Origin: Helicobacteraceae bacterium
Lineage (GTDB): Bacteria > Campylobacterota > Campylobacteria > Campylobacterales > SZUA-545
DNA length: 41,421 nucleotides
Direction of reading: 5' to 3'
NCBI GenBank assembly: GCA_031286325.1
Contig: JAITUT010000020.1
Location: forward strand, 1-41,421
The notes beneath the pieces are model-generated. The model saw only the letters and a list, made by a program, of their open reading frames with translations, did not search any database and was not told the DNA's origin. The translations under genes were made by a program, and so were the position numbers. Positions 6,560 through 15,854 of the stretch are shown here, one piece after another (the stretch's first letter is position 1; the number at the start of each line of letters is the position of its first letter).

Positions 6560-8029
6560 CTAATTTTTCCGCGTCCTTTCCGCTTGCGCCAGCCCAAGCT
6601 CTACGCTCAAACCATCGCGCATTACGATAAATTTCGCCAGCCGCGTCTTGCCCAACAACTCTTGAAACTGCGAAAGGCTAGCGATATCAATCCCCTCCGC
6701 TTGCACGATCACGTCTGCGGGCATAAAGCCGCTCTGCGCCGCGAGCGAATCGGCGTCAACATTCGTGATCACAACCCCCGCGGAAACTTCGCCGATCTTC
6801 AAGCGTTCTTTTAATGTCGGCGTCAATGTCTCTAGAGCCATTCCGTAGTGGTAGAGCGACTTTGAGGCGGCGCGCTCAACGCCCTCCATTCGCCCGACGC
6901 GCATCGCCGTTTCGCCGAGTCTGCGATCTCTGATATACATAATCACGATCTCTTTGCCTGCAGGCATCGCCGAGACGATTCGCTCAAAATCCGCCACGCT
7001 CGCAATGATCAAACTATCCGCCAGCAGCAACAGATCGCCGCGCTTGATTCCCGCGATCTCAGAGGGCGAGTACGCCTCCACCGCCGTAACGATCACCCCC
7101 TCCTCGCGCGAGTAATAGCTCTTCATCTCTTGCGTCAAATCCGCGACCGCTACGCCCAGCCACGCCTCTCTCGCGTTGCCGTATCTCTCAATGCGCTCCG
7201 CCACCGACTTCACGCGGTCAATCGGCAGGAAAAATCCGCCCTGCGGCTCGCGCGCGCTCATTCCGCGCAGGCGCACGGGCACGCCCAGCACTTCGCCCGC
7301 GCTGTTAATAATCGCGCCGCCGATGTTGCCGCCGTGGATAAATAGGTCGCTTTGCACTATTTTTTCATCATCGTTTTGTTTGCCGACGTTTGAGATCACG
7401 CCCATTGAGACGACAGGCTCGAGTCCTAATGGATTGCCGATCGCGAATACCAGATCGCCCGCCTCTAACCTCGACGGATCGCCGAATTTAGGCTCTTGCA
7501 AATGTTTTGCGACCACGCGCAAAACGGCGAGTCCAGTAGCGTGATCCTCGCCCAAAATTTCGGCGTCCAGCGGTTCGGGGTAATTTGGCGCCACGACTTT
7601 GATCGCGGTGCGATTTTCAATAAAGCGCGCGCTCGTTACGATGAGTCCCGTATCCGAAACGATCGTGCCGCTGCCTAGTGATCGGCGCAGTTTTTGGCTC
7701 GTCAAGCCCAGTTGCGGGTATAAAAAATAGGGGCGAAACCACGAATCTTCGGCGAATGGCGTGCCAATTCTGCTTTGGGTGTCGGTCGCGGTCATAATAT
7801 AGACCACGCTTTTTGAAGCGATCTCAATTATGGGGGCGAAACTCGCGGGTACATTTGATTGCGGTTGCCCGAATAGCATTTGGTTCGCCGTCGGCGGCTT
7901 CAAAGACTCGCCGTCAATCTCCATAGGTTTTACGGCTCTCGCCTCCGCCGACTCTTCCGCCGCGTTCGCCGCCGCTCCTAAAACCGCCGCTATGATAAAA
8001 ATTGCGCAAAAAAATATGAAATTTTTCAT
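6560..8029 (-). CDS. Catalytically dead HtrA/DegQ homologue (pseudoprotease) with two PDZ domains
   Basis: A 489-residue periplasmic protein with a signal peptide (MKNFIFFCAIFIIAAVLGAAANA) and the complete DegP/HtrA plan: trypsin-like domain (about 65-285), PDZ1 (about 290-380) and PDZ2 (about 395-485). The alignment to HtrA is clear (GSGTIVSD, GDLVFAIGNPLG, GFFLPIDRVK), but the whole triad is replaced. His of TNNHV is R135 (TSARF), Asp of SDLAV is G166 (TGLAV), and Ser of GNSGGA is I236 (GNIGGA). There is no stop or frameshift, so the fold appears to be kept. It may act as a chaperone or scaffold, since HtrA proteins have protease-independent chaperone activity. The stop lies 9 bp from that of eptA (convergent). 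No active HtrA is present in this window. Confidence 0.9.
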   Translation of the reverse strand: MKNFIFFCAIFIIAAVLGAAANAAEESAEARAVKPMEIDGESLKPPTANQMLFGQPQSNVPASFAPIIEIASKSVVYIMTATDTQSRIGTPFAEDSWFRPYFLYPQLGLTSQKLRRSLGSGTIVSDTGLIVTSARFIENRTAIKVVAPNYPEPLDAEILGEDHATGLAVLRVVAKHLQEPKFGDPSRLEAGDLVFAIGNPLGLEPVVSMGVISNVGKQNDDEKIVQSDLFIHGGNIGGAIINSAGEVLGVPVRLRGMSAREPQGGFFLPIDRVKSVAERIERYGNAREAWLGVAVADLTQEMKSYYSREEGVIVTAVEAYSPSEIAGIKRGDLLLLADSLIIASVADFERIVSAMPAGKEIVIMYIRDRRLGETAMRVGRMEGVERAASKSLYHYGMALETLTPTLKERLKIGEVSAGVVITNVDADSLAAQSGFMPADVIVQAEGIDIASLSQFQELLGKTRLAKFIVMRDGLSVELGLAQAERTRKN

Positions 8030-8209
8030 TACCCTGCCCTTTACTCGTTTAGATCGGCGTTTTTACGGCTTTGTTTAACGTATTAGCGCGATCGGCGGGA
8101 GTTAAAAAGCGCGGCGAGGGGGTTTAGGAAACGCCGCCTAAGACGTATTTCATACGCCCTCTAAGCTTGAAGCGGCGGATCGCGGCGATGGCGAGTTGGA
8201 TATTGAAAA

Positions 8210-8923
8210 CTACAATACCCCTTGAATTCGGCGCAAGACCTCTTCGTAAGCGACTTTCACGCCGCCCAAATCTTGGCGGAAGCGATCTTTGTCAAGTTTT
8301 TCGCCGCTTTTGGCGTCCCAAAAACGGCACGAATCGGGGCTGATCTCGTCCGCTAGCAGGAGTTTGCCCCCCGCGTTATGATCGCGCCCGAACTCCACTT
8401 TGAAGTCAATTAAATTCAACCCGACTTTCGCGAAAAACGGCAATAGAATCTCGTTAATTTTCCGCGCTTTTTGCTTCAAAATCTCTATCTCTTTCGCGTT
8501 GCAAAGTTTCATTAAGAGCGCGTGATCGTCATTTAATATCGGATCGCCCAAATCGTCATTTTTGTAGTAAAACTCTACGAGGGTGAAGTCCAGTTTCGTT
8601 CCCTCGGCGATGCCAAGCCGCTTAGTGAGACTGCCAGTGGCGACATTTCGCACTACAACCTCAATCGGCACGATCTCAACTTTTTTGACCAAATGGCGCG
8701 TTTCGTCAAGCGGTTTAATAAGGTGCGTTTCGACGCCGTTTTCGGCGAGCAAGCCGAAAAGTTTCGCGCTGATCGCGGCGTTTAACGCGCCTTTGCCCGC
8801 TTCTTGCGACTTTTTCTGCGCGTTAAACGCCGTCAAATCGTCCTTAAATTCGGCGACGAGCTCGCTCGCGTTCTCGGTCGCGAAGAGTTTTTTGCCTTTG
8901 CCCTCATAGATCAACTCATTCAT
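8210..8923 (-). CDS. purC: Phosphoribosylaminoimidazole-succinocarboxamide synthase
   Basis: A 237-residue SAICAR synthetase, which joins aspartate to CAIR in purine synthesis using ATP. Family motifs are visible: YEGKGKKLF at the N-terminus (ATP site), [27 protein letters not shown] and [21 protein letters not shown] lies upstream of the ATG. It is downstream of ctpA on the same strand, separated by about 170 bp, an order also known in Campylobacter. Confidence 0.95.
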   Translation of the reverse strand: MNELIYEGKGKKLFATENASELVAEFKDDLTAFNAQKKSQEAGKGALNAAISAKLFGLLAENGVETHLIKPLDETRHLVKKVEIVPIEVVVRNVATGSLTKRLGIAEGTKLDFTLVEFYYKNDDLGDPILNDDHALLMKLCNAKEIEILKQKARKINEILLPFFAKVGLNLIDFKVEFGRDHNAGGKLLLADEISPDSCRFWDAKSGEKLDKDRFRQDLGGVKVAYEEVLRRIQGVL

Positions 8924-9095
8924 TTTTGTATCCTTTTTGTTTATTCGCTTTTTCGTAATTGCGCGGAATAGAGGCGCCGCTTTTTATGCGCGGCGCTTTT
9001 AATTTTTCTCGCGATTATTATCGCCGTCAATTCCCGCAAAGAATTTTTGCCCTCTTTGCCCAGATCGGGCAAGGAGTTACGGTTTTGCGGCAGCC

Positions 9096-10394
9096 CTAAT
9101 TCTTTAGCGCGATCAAACCGCGCAAAATCCCGAACGCGCTCTTTAATTGATAGTCGTTGCTGAGCTGCTCCTCCGTGATCGTGTTCGCGGCGACTTTTTC
9201 TTCTTTAGGCGGCTTGTTTTCAAGTTCGCCAAGCTTCGCTTGCAAATGATCTTTTAACTGCGACTCTTTGATCTCAAAGTCGTCATTGACCTCTTTGACG
9301 GCGACGCGCTTAATTTCAACATCGGGCGTTACGCCAGTAGCTTGGATTGATCGCCCGCTGGGCAGATAATAGCGCGCCACGGTGAGTTTGATCGCGTCTC
9401 CCTCTTCGCCCTCAAGGCGCATTACGATCTGGACGCTGCCTTTGCCGAATGTTTTTTCGCCCACGATCACGGCGCGGTGGTGATCTTGCAACGCGCCGCT
9501 GACGATTTCGCTCGCGCTCGCGCTGCCGCCGTTTACGAGAACCACAAGCGGAATGTCTAGGATCGTGCCGCTTTTCGTGGCGTTGAATACCTCGTTTTCG
9601 TCCTCTACGCGCCCTTTTTGCGAGACGATCACGCCTTTATCCACGAAGAGATCAACAGTTCCGACAGCCTCGCTCAGAAGTCCGCCCGGATTGTTGCGCA
9701 GATCGAGCGCGATGCCGCGCGCTTTGCCTTTTTGCAAGTTAATTTCGCGCCGCAAAGAATCTACGACATTTTTGTCAAAAGTCGCGATCCGCAAATACAA
9801 AATATCGTCTTTATAAATTTTGGCATAAACCGATTGGACTTTGATAATATCGCGCACGATCGGCGTTTCAAAGGGCTTTTCTTTGCCTTTTCTAACGATC
9901 GTGAGGCGCACGCTGGTTTTCGGTTTGCCGCGCATTAGCTCAACGGCTTCGTCAATGCTCATTCCGATCGTGCTTTTGTCGTCGATTTTCAGAATTATGT
10001 CGCCGCTCTCAATCCCCGCTTTGTCCGCAGGAGTGCCCTCCATAGGCGCTATTACGGTCAAAGCGCCGTCTCGCATACCTACGGTAATTCCAAGCCCGCC
10101 AAACTCGCCCTTGGTCTTGATCTCCATCTCTTTGTTTTGCTTTGCGTCCAAATACGCCGAGTGCGAGTCAAGGTTGGTGAGCATTCCGTCCAGCGCTTTT
10201 CTAATTATTTCGTCGATTTTCACGGGATCAACATAGTAATTTTCCACCGCGTTTACGACTTTCGTAAATTTCTTAAACGCCGCGATCCGCGTAGCTTCGT
10301 TGCTCGCGCTCTTTGCCTCCAATGTGGAGTAGAGCGTGAGCGACGCCACTCCCGCGATCAAAAATGACGCCAAAATAACCGGGTATCTCTTCAT
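9096..10394 (-). CDS. ctpA: Carboxyl-terminal processing protease (S41)
   Basis: A 432-residue periplasmic serine protease. An N-terminal signal or anchor (residues 5-28) is followed by a helical region, a PDZ domain (about 95-170; GGLGITVGMRDGALTV) and the S41 domain. The Ser/Lys dyad is S293 in GGSASASE and K318 in TFGKG, so the enzyme should be active. Substrates are usually C-termini of envelope proteins or muropeptide-hydrolase partners. The ATG follows TGGAG, and a TACAAT -10 lies in the 90-bp gap shared with the divergent glgB. Confidence 0.93.
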   Translation of the reverse strand: MKRYPVILASFLIAGVASLTLYSTLEAKSASNEATRIAAFKKFTKVVNAVENYYVDPVKIDEIIRKALDGMLTNLDSHSAYLDAKQNKEMEIKTKGEFGGLGITVGMRDGALTVIAPMEGTPADKAGIESGDIILKIDDKSTIGMSIDEAVELMRGKPKTSVRLTIVRKGKEKPFETPIVRDIIKVQSVYAKIYKDDILYLRIATFDKNVVDSLRREINLQKGKARGIALDLRNNPGGLLSEAVGTVDLFVDKGVIVSQKGRVEDENEVFNATKSGTILDIPLVVLVNGGSASASEIVSGALQDHHRAVIVGEKTFGKGSVQIVMRLEGEEGDAIKLTVARYYLPSGRSIQATGVTPDVEIKRVAVKEVNDDFEIKESQLKDHLQAKLGELENKPPKEEKVAANTITEEQLSNDYQLKSAFGILRGLIALKN

Positions 10395-10484
10395 AACGAC
10401 TCCAATTTGCTAAGAAAAATTGCGTATTGTAGCAAACGCGAGTAAAAGCAAAATGGTAAGATATGGAAAGACGAGGAGAAGATT

Positions 10485-12404
10485 ATGAAAGAGTTGCCAA
10501 TCCACCACGATTTCTCCCTTTGGGGCGAGCAAGATTCCTACTATTTCAAAGACGGTTCGCATTACCGCGCTTTTGACAAAATGGGAGCGCACTTAGCGGA
10601 GCATAAAGGCAAGAGCGGCGTTTATTTCGCCGTGTGGGCGCCGAACGCGAAATATGTGAGCGTTATCGGCGACTTCAACAACTACGAGATCGGCAAACAC
10701 GCTTTGAAGCTGCGCGGAGACGGCAGCGGCGTGTGGGAGGGTTTCGTAGAGGGCGTCAAGGAGGGCGACTCCTACAAATACGACATTGAGGCGCAAAACG
10801 GCAAACGCGAGCAAAAGTCCGATCCGTACGGATTTTGGTGGGAAGCGCCGCCCGCGTCGGCGACGCGCGTAGCGAAAATCGAGGGCTACAAGTGGGGCGA
10901 TGAGAAGTGGGTAAAGGCGCGCGCGAATAGAAATTCGCTCGCCGCGCCGATTAGCATTTACGAGGCGCATTTAGGATCGTGGCGTTACAACGCCGAAGAG
11001 AGCCGTCCGCTGACTTATCGCGAGCTCGCCGAACAACTTCCCGCGTATCTTACGGAAATGGGCTACACGCACATTGAGGTTTTGCCGCCCACCGAATATC
11101 CCTTTGACGGCAGCTGGGGCTATCAGTGCATAGGCTATTTCGCGCCGACCGCTAGGTTCGGCTCGCCGCACGACTTTATGTATTTAATTGATCAGCTTCA
11201 CCAAGCCGAAATCGGCGTGATTATCGACTGGGTGCCGTCGCACTTCGCGGTAGATATGCACGGGCTTGCGTGTTTTGACGGCACGAACCTTTACGAACAC
11301 GCCGATCCGCGTCAGGGATTTCACCCCGAATGGGGCAGCGCGATCTTTAACCACGGGCGCAACGAGGTCAAAGCCTTTTTAATTTCGTCCGCTCTCTTTT
11401 GGCTGGAGTTCTATCACATTGACGGAATCCGCGTAGACGCGGTGGCGAGTATGTTGTATCTTGACTACGCCAGAAAAGAGGGCGAGTGGATTACCAACGA
11501 ATACGGCGGCAAAGAAAACTTAAAAGCCGTGCAATTTTTGCAGACATTAAACGCCGTGGTTTATGAGAAATTCGGTAGCTCCGTGATGATCGCGGAGGAA
11601 TCTACCGCGTGGTATGGCGTAACGAAACCGACTTTTATGGGCGGCTTGGGCTTCGGGCTCAAATGGAATATGGGTTGGATGCACGACACTTTGAAATACC
11701 TCGCGCGCGATCCCTTTTACCGCCGCTATCACCACGATCAGATTACATTCTCGATCTGGTACGCTTTCCACGAAAACTTTATGCTTTCGCTCTCGCACGA
11801 CGAGGTCGTGCATATGAAAGGTTCTTTGATCGGAAAAATGCCGGGCGACGAGTGGCAGCGGTTTGCGAATTTGCGGCTTTTGTTCGCCTATATGTTCGCG
11901 CACCCTGGCAAAAAACTGATGTTTATGGGTATGGAGTTCGGGCAATACTCCGAGTGGAATTACAAACAGAGCCTTGATTGGCATCTATTGCAATATCCAA
12001 CGCACGAACATCTGAAAAATTTTATCGCCGCGCTGAATAAGTTCTACCGATCGGAGCCTGCGCTCTATGAGTGGGATTTTGAGCAAAACGGCTTTGATTG
12101 GATAGATATGAAAGATTCGGCGCAGAGCGTTTTAACGTTTCTGCGGCGCGACAAGCACGGCGGCGAGATTTTGGTGGCGTGCAACTTTACGCCCGTGCCG
12201 CGCTTTAACTATCGGGTCGGCGCGCCGAAAGCGGGCGAGTGGCGCGAAGTCTTTAACTCTGACGCGGGGGTTTACGGCGGCTCAAATCTGGGCAACTACG
12301 GCCAAGTCTATGTGGACGAAAATTGGGAGTCGCACGGGAGACCGCATAGCGTTTCTATTACGATACCGCCGTTAGGCGTGGTGATCTTTAAGCCCAGCGG
12401 CTGA
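10485..12404 (+). CDS. glgB: 1,4-alpha-glucan branching enzyme
   Basis: A 639-residue GH13 enzyme that makes alpha-1,6 branches in glycogen. The CBM48 domain (about 40-130; VYFAVWAPNAKYVSVIGDFN) precedes the catalytic barrel: WGYQCIGYFAPTARFG, IIDWVPSHF, the nucleophile Asp in GIRVDAVASM, the acid Glu in IAEEST, and LSHDEVVH. The beta-sandwich C-terminus ends IPPLGVVIFKP. The length is normal. AGGAG precedes the ATG. No other glycogen gene (glgA, glgC, glgP, glgX) is nearby, and glycogen genes are not typical of Campylobacterota, so it may have been acquired separately. Confidence 0.95.
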   Translation: MKELPIHHDFSLWGEQDSYYFKDGSHYRAFDKMGAHLAEHKGKSGVYFAVWAPNAKYVSVIGDFNNYEIGKHALKLRGDGSGVWEGFVEGVKEGDSYKYDIEAQNGKREQKSDPYGFWWEAPPASATRVAKIEGYKWGDEKWVKARANRNSLAAPISIYEAHLGSWRYNAEESRPLTYRELAEQLPAYLTEMGYTHIEVLPPTEYPFDGSWGYQCIGYFAPTARFGSPHDFMYLIDQLHQAEIGVIIDWVPSHFAVDMHGLACFDGTNLYEHADPRQGFHPEWGSAIFNHGRNEVKAFLISSALFWLEFYHIDGIRVDAVASMLYLDYARKEGEWITNEYGGKENLKAVQFLQTLNAVVYEKFGSSVMIAEESTAWYGVTKPTFMGGLGFGLKWNMGWMHDTLKYLARDPFYRRYHHDQITFSIWYAFHENFMLSLSHDEVVHMKGSLIGKMPGDEWQRFANLRLLFAYMFAHPGKKLMFMGMEFGQYSEWNYKQSLDWHLLQYPTHEHLKNFIAALNKFYRSEPALYEWDFEQNGFDWIDMKDSAQSVLTFLRRDKHGGEILVACNFTPVPRFNYRVGAPKAGEWREVFNSDAGVYGGSNLGNYGQVYVDENWESHGRPHSVSITIPPLGVVIFKPSG

Positions 12405-12425
12405 TTTTTGCGTTTAGACGAGCAA

Positions 12426-12464
12426 GCGGCGAGGGATAAGACTAAAAGTCTATCCCAAAGCCGC
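12426..12464. terminator. Nested hairpin between convergent glgB and gspF
   Basis: An outer arm pair GCGGC/GCCGC encloses GGGATAAGACT/AGTCTATCCC (10 bp with one bulged A) and an AAA loop. Neither side has a U-run, so it could be a bidirectional 3'-end stabiliser rather than a classic terminator. Confidence 0.4.
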
Positions 12465-12516
12465 GCCGCGAAAACCAACGAAGCGTCAATGAAAAGCTCC
12501 AAAAAGACCAAGCCGA

Positions 12517-13728
12517 CTACGTCCCGATACTCATTGAAAAAATAGGAAGAAGCATCGCCGCGATTATAAAGCCGACTGCTCCGCCTACTACGAGCATTAA
12601 AACAGGCTCTAAAAGCGATAAGAAAATAGAAATCCGATCGCGGTTTTCCTCAAAATAGAGCGACGACAAATTTGACAAAATCGATTCAAGCTCGCTCGTC
12701 TCTTCGCCGAGGGCGATCGCGCGTATAAACGCCTCGTCAACGCGGAATGCCGCCTGCGCCAGCGCGACTGAAAATCGCCCGCCCTCCACCACGCGATCGG
12801 CGCACTTCAAAAATAGCGAGGATAGCACCGAGTTGTTCTGTACCTGCGCCGCGAGGCGGATTCCCTGCACAAACGGCACGCCGCTGCGCATTAAAACCGA
12901 GCACATATAACAAAACCGCGCGAGTTCGGTCGTCATTGCGATCCTGCCCAAAAGCGGCAGGCGTAAAATAAACGAATGAACGGCGTAACGATAGGCTTCG
13001 CGCGTGTTAAACAAAAACGAATGGGCGATCGCGGCGAACAAAATCAGCAGAATAATTACCAGCCAATAAGCGGTGAAAAAGTCGCTGGCGGCAATCACAA
13101 AGCGCGTCAGCGGCGGCAACTCTTGTCCTAGCTGCTCAAACATTCCTGTAATTTGCGGCACGACCACAACCATCATAAACGCCACCATCGCGATCGAAAC
13201 CGCCACGATAAAGAGCGGGTAAAAGAGCGCGGAGCGCGCCTGCTTTTTAATGCCTTCCAAATCCTTAATAAAGCGCGAAAGCTCCAGCAAAACATCGGGC
13301 AAAACACCGCCGTCCTCGGAAATTTTGATAGATTGGCGGAAAAAAGACGGCACATTAAAGACGCTCTGCGACTCTAAGGCTTGCGAAAAACTTTTGCCCT
13401 CGTCGAGCAAAGTCGCGATCGCCGTTAAAAAGGCGTTTATTTTGCGATCGTTCGCGTATTGGGACGAGGCGAGGCGGATCGCGTTTACGATCGAGACGCC
13501 GGCTTTGAGATAGATCGCCAGATCGCGGGCGAGGCGCGAAAGCAACGTTTGCGGGATATTTTCTTTGCGCGCGAAGAAAGCGGCGCGGGCGGATTTAGTG
13601 GGTTTGATTGAGTCAAAGAGAAGTCCCGCCGCGCGCAGTTTCGCCGCCGCTTCGGACTCGCTCGCGGCTTCGATCATTCCCTTTTGGGTCTCGCCGTTTT
13701 TGTCGATTGCGCGGTATTTGTAGAGCAT
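12517..13728 (-). CDS. gspF: Type II secretion system inner membrane protein GspF
   Basis: A 403-residue platform protein of a type II secretion or type IV pilus-like machine. It starts LYKYRAIDKNGETQKG and contains two T2SSF domains (about 70-190 and 270-395), each followed by membrane segments (VAFMMVVVVPQITGMF; PVLMLVVGGAVGFIIAAML). It is translationally coupled: its ATG overlaps the TAA of the GspH-like gene by one base. The secretion ATPase and secretin are not in this window. Confidence 0.92.
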   Translation of the reverse strand: MLYKYRAIDKNGETQKGMIEAASESEAAAKLRAAGLLFDSIKPTKSARAAFFARKENIPQTLLSRLARDLAIYLKAGVSIVNAIRLASSQYANDRKINAFLTAIATLLDEGKSFSQALESQSVFNVPSFFRQSIKISEDGGVLPDVLLELSRFIKDLEGIKKQARSALFYPLFIVAVSIAMVAFMMVVVVPQITGMFEQLGQELPPLTRFVIAASDFFTAYWLVIILLILFAAIAHSFLFNTREAYRYAVHSFILRLPLLGRIAMTTELARFCYMCSVLMRSGVPFVQGIRLAAQVQNNSVLSSLFLKCADRVVEGGRFSVALAQAAFRVDEAFIRAIALGEETSELESILSNLSSLYFEENRDRISIFLSLLEPVLMLVVGGAVGFIIAAMLLPIFSMSIGT

Positions 13729-14255
13729 TAGTCGGTATCGCTGTAAAAATCCGCGCTGGATTCTGGCACGAAAAGGCGAGCGTCAATTGACTTCATTGCC
13801 GTATCCAGCGTCTCGTGAATTTCCGCGCGGCGCACCGCGGGAAAGTAGCGGTAAAACTTACCGCCGTATTCGAGCAAAAGCTCGCTGATCGCGCCGCTGT
13901 CGTATCGCTCCATTTCAAAGCACCTTTCGCCGAAAAATTGCCTCTCCGTCAAAACGCCCGTCTCATCGTAATAACGCGCGATCGGGCGGCTCTCAAAGAG
14001 CAGCAGATTCTCTACGATCGCGACTCCTTTCGCGTCTATCACGCGGCAATTTTCGCAATTTTCGCCCTCGCAGTAGAGTTGTAGCCACCCGCTGCCGCTT
14101 TCTTTCAACGCCAAATCCAGCCGCTCCAAACGCCACCTCTCAGGCGATTCTTCCGGCTTTTTAGCGCGTATACTCACGACCGCCAATGCGTAGATCGCGC
14201 CGATTATCACGATCACGATCAGCAGCTCAATGAGGGTAAAAGCTACTTTTCGCAC
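13728..14255 (-). CDS. GspH-like pseudopilin
   Basis: A 175-residue protein with a class III leader and N-methylation site, MRKVA then FTLIELLIVIVIIGA, with Glu at +5 of the mature protein. The rest is a globular pseudopilin head with a CEGENCENC cysteine cluster that could form disulfides. The start is GTG, overlapping gspG by 13 bp. GspH/I-type minor pseudopilins cap the pseudopilus, but the exact class cannot be assigned from sequence alone. Confidence 0.8.
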   Translation of the reverse strand: MRKVAFTLIELLIVIVIIGAIYALAVVSIRAKKPEESPERWRLERLDLALKESGSGWLQLYCEGENCENCRVIDAKGVAIVENLLLFESRPIARYYDETGVLTERQFFGERCFEMERYDSGAISELLLEYGGKFYRYFPAVRRAEIHETLDTAMKSIDARLFVPESSADFYSDTD

Positions 14256-14662
14256 TCCGAAAGCCGCAGGTCTTTATTGGTCTCCGCGCCTCCCTCTTTG
14301 CCGTCCCCGCCCAGAGAAATCATCTCAAATTCATCGCCCTCAAAAAGATAGATATAAGGCTTATTCCAAGGGTCTTTCGGCGAGGTTTTCGCGCTCAAAT
14401 AGCCGCCGCTTTGGAAGTTTTTGAAACGCTCGGGATCGGGGTTCTTAACGAGCGCGTCCAAACCTTGCTCGGTTGTGGGATAAACGCCGTTGTCCATTTT
14501 GAACATTTCTAACGACTGCGCTAGGTTTCGCATCTGTACGCACGCGAGTTTTGCTTTCGCCTGCTCGCCGCGCCCCAAGACATTCGGCGCGACAAGAGCC
14601 GTCAAAATGCCCAAAATTATTATCACAACCATCAATTCAATAAGCGAAAACGCCCGTTTCAC
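14243..14662 (-). CDS. gspG: Major pseudopilin GspG
   Basis: A 139-residue GspG. The leader MKRA precedes FSLIELMVVIIILGILTALV, then the family signature region VLGRGEQAKAKLACVQMRNLAQSL, YPTTEQGLDALV and SAKTSPKDPWNKPYIY (calcium-loop region) in normal order. I chose the GTG at 14660-14662 because GGAGG lies 5 nt upstream; a TTG four codons earlier is less likely. It is first in the gspG-gspH-gspF operon, transcribed away from proC. Confidence 0.9.
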   Translation of the reverse strand: MKRAFSLIELMVVIIILGILTALVAPNVLGRGEQAKAKLACVQMRNLAQSLEMFKMDNGVYPTTEQGLDALVKNPDPERFKNFQSGGYLSAKTSPKDPWNKPYIYLFEGDEFEMISLGGDGKEGGAETNKDLRLSECEK

Positions 14663-14692
14663 ACGCGCCTCCAATCAAAAATTTCGGCATTG

Positions 14693-14698
14693 TATAAT
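14693..14698 (+). promoter_or_regulatory. Promoter of proC
   Basis: TTGTATAATAAG is a perfect TATAAT with a preceding TG, 26 nt before the ATG; GAGGTGG serves as Shine-Dalgarno. The reverse strand of the same spot (TATACAAT) could serve gspG. Confidence 0.6.
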
Positions 14699-14724
14699 AA
14701 GTTTTATCAATTGCGAGGTGGCAA

Positions 14725-15474
14725 ATGGAGATACTTCTAATCGGCGCGGGCAATATGGGCGGCGCGCTTTTAGCGGGCTGGGGTAGCGAACACGATGTTT
14801 TGGTGATAGAGAGCAACGCCGCGAGGCGCGAGGCGCTCGCTCTTAAAGGCGCGAAATTCGCCGATAATATGAACGCCGCGAAGAATCGCGTGGTGGTGCT
14901 GGCGGTGAAACCGCAATCGCTTGATTCCGTGCGGATAAACGTGAAAGCGGAGGCGATCGTCTCAATTATGGCGGGCGTGCCTTTGCAAACTCTGCGCGAA
15001 CGTTTCGACGCCAATCATTTCGCGCGCGTTATGCCAAATCTTGCGGCGATGAATATGGCGTCCGCTACGGCGGTTACGGGCGATCGGGCGTTTAAAGAGC
15101 GCGCGCTGGAGCTCTTTAATGTTGTGGGCAAGAGCGTTTGGCTTGAAAACGAGAAAGACCTAGCGATCGCCACTGCGCTCAGCGGTAGCGGTCCTGGTTA
15201 TCTCGCCGTGATCGCGGAGGCGATGGCGAACGCGGCGGTGCGGCTTGGAATGCAGAATAAAGACGCGCACAATTTGACGAAAGCGCTCTTTGCTGGTATG
15301 CCCTATTTGCTCGAAGCCGAACACCCCGCGCTTTTGAAAGAGCGCGTTTGCTCCCCAGGCGGCACGACCGCCGCTGGGATCGCCGCGCTGGAAAAGAACG
15401 GCGTCCGCCACGCGATCAACGAAGCGATCAAAGCCGCTTTTGAGCAATCCGAAAAGATGATGAAGAAATTGTAG
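14725..15474 (+). CDS. proC: Pyrroline-5-carboxylate reductase
   Basis: A 249-residue enzyme for the last step of proline synthesis. The Rossmann motif LIGAGNMGGALLAGW is at the start, then VVLAVKPQ, VRVMPN-like ARVMPNLAA, and the C-terminal signature SGSGPGYLAVIAEAMANAAVRLGM with SPGGTTAAGI. It is monocistronic, with repeats directly downstream. Normal length. Confidence 0.95.
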   Translation: MEILLIGAGNMGGALLAGWGSEHDVLVIESNAARREALALKGAKFADNMNAAKNRVVVLAVKPQSLDSVRINVKAEAIVSIMAGVPLQTLRERFDANHFARVMPNLAAMNMASATAVTGDRAFKERALELFNVVGKSVWLENEKDLAIATALSGSGPGYLAVIAEAMANAAVRLGMQNKDAHNLTKALFAGMPYLLEAEHPALLKERVCSPGGTTAAGIAALEKNGVRHAINEAIKAAFEQSEKMMKKL

Positions 15475-15502
15475 TTATTTATTTCGCGGAATCGGGCGAA
15501 CC

Positions 15503-15657
15503 GTAGGGGCGAACCGCGTTCGCCTGATCGCAATACAATGTCAGCCAGTTATCTATTGTTCGCCCGTTATCTATTTGGAAACCTCGCAAATTGGCGTTCA
15601 GCATTGACGGGCAATTTTCACCCGTTGCGGAATCGGGCGAACGCGGTTCGCCCCTAC
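15503..15657. repeat. MITE-like element B
   Basis: The ends begin GTAGGGGCGAACCGCG and finish with its inverse; about 22 bp match perfectly. The two ends share a base combination (CCGCG) that differs from element A (CTGTG/CTGCG), so the two ends of one element match each other better than they match the other element. It is about 40 bp longer inside than element A, and the partial copy at 1819-1939 has that extra piece too. Confidence 0.7.
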
Positions 15658-15828
15658 ATATACGCTTGCGGCGATCGCGGCGGGAACATAAGGCTTTAGC
15701 TTTAAGCTCCGTAATTCTTAAATGCCGCCCAACTTCGTTTTGCCGCGCTCGCCTCTTTGCGGATTAAGAGCTCTCATAGAAACGATTTACGTTCCGCAAA
15801 GGAAAGTGCTTCAACTTTGCGGTAACGG

Positions 15829-15854
15829 AAAAATCCGCGACTTAAGATCGCGGA
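15829..15854 (-). terminator. Rho-independent terminator of beta-barrel gene 2
   Basis: On the minus strand ATCCGCGA/TCGCGGAT with a short loop is followed by TTTTT, the counterpart of 534-558. The loop sequence differs while the stem is kept. Confidence 0.8.

Noticed and set aside
8974-8996. Hairpin GCGCCGC/GCGGCGC followed by T-rich DNA between purC and ctpA
   Set aside because: The T-run is on the plus strand, where no gene ends, so it does not fit as the terminator of ctpA or purC.
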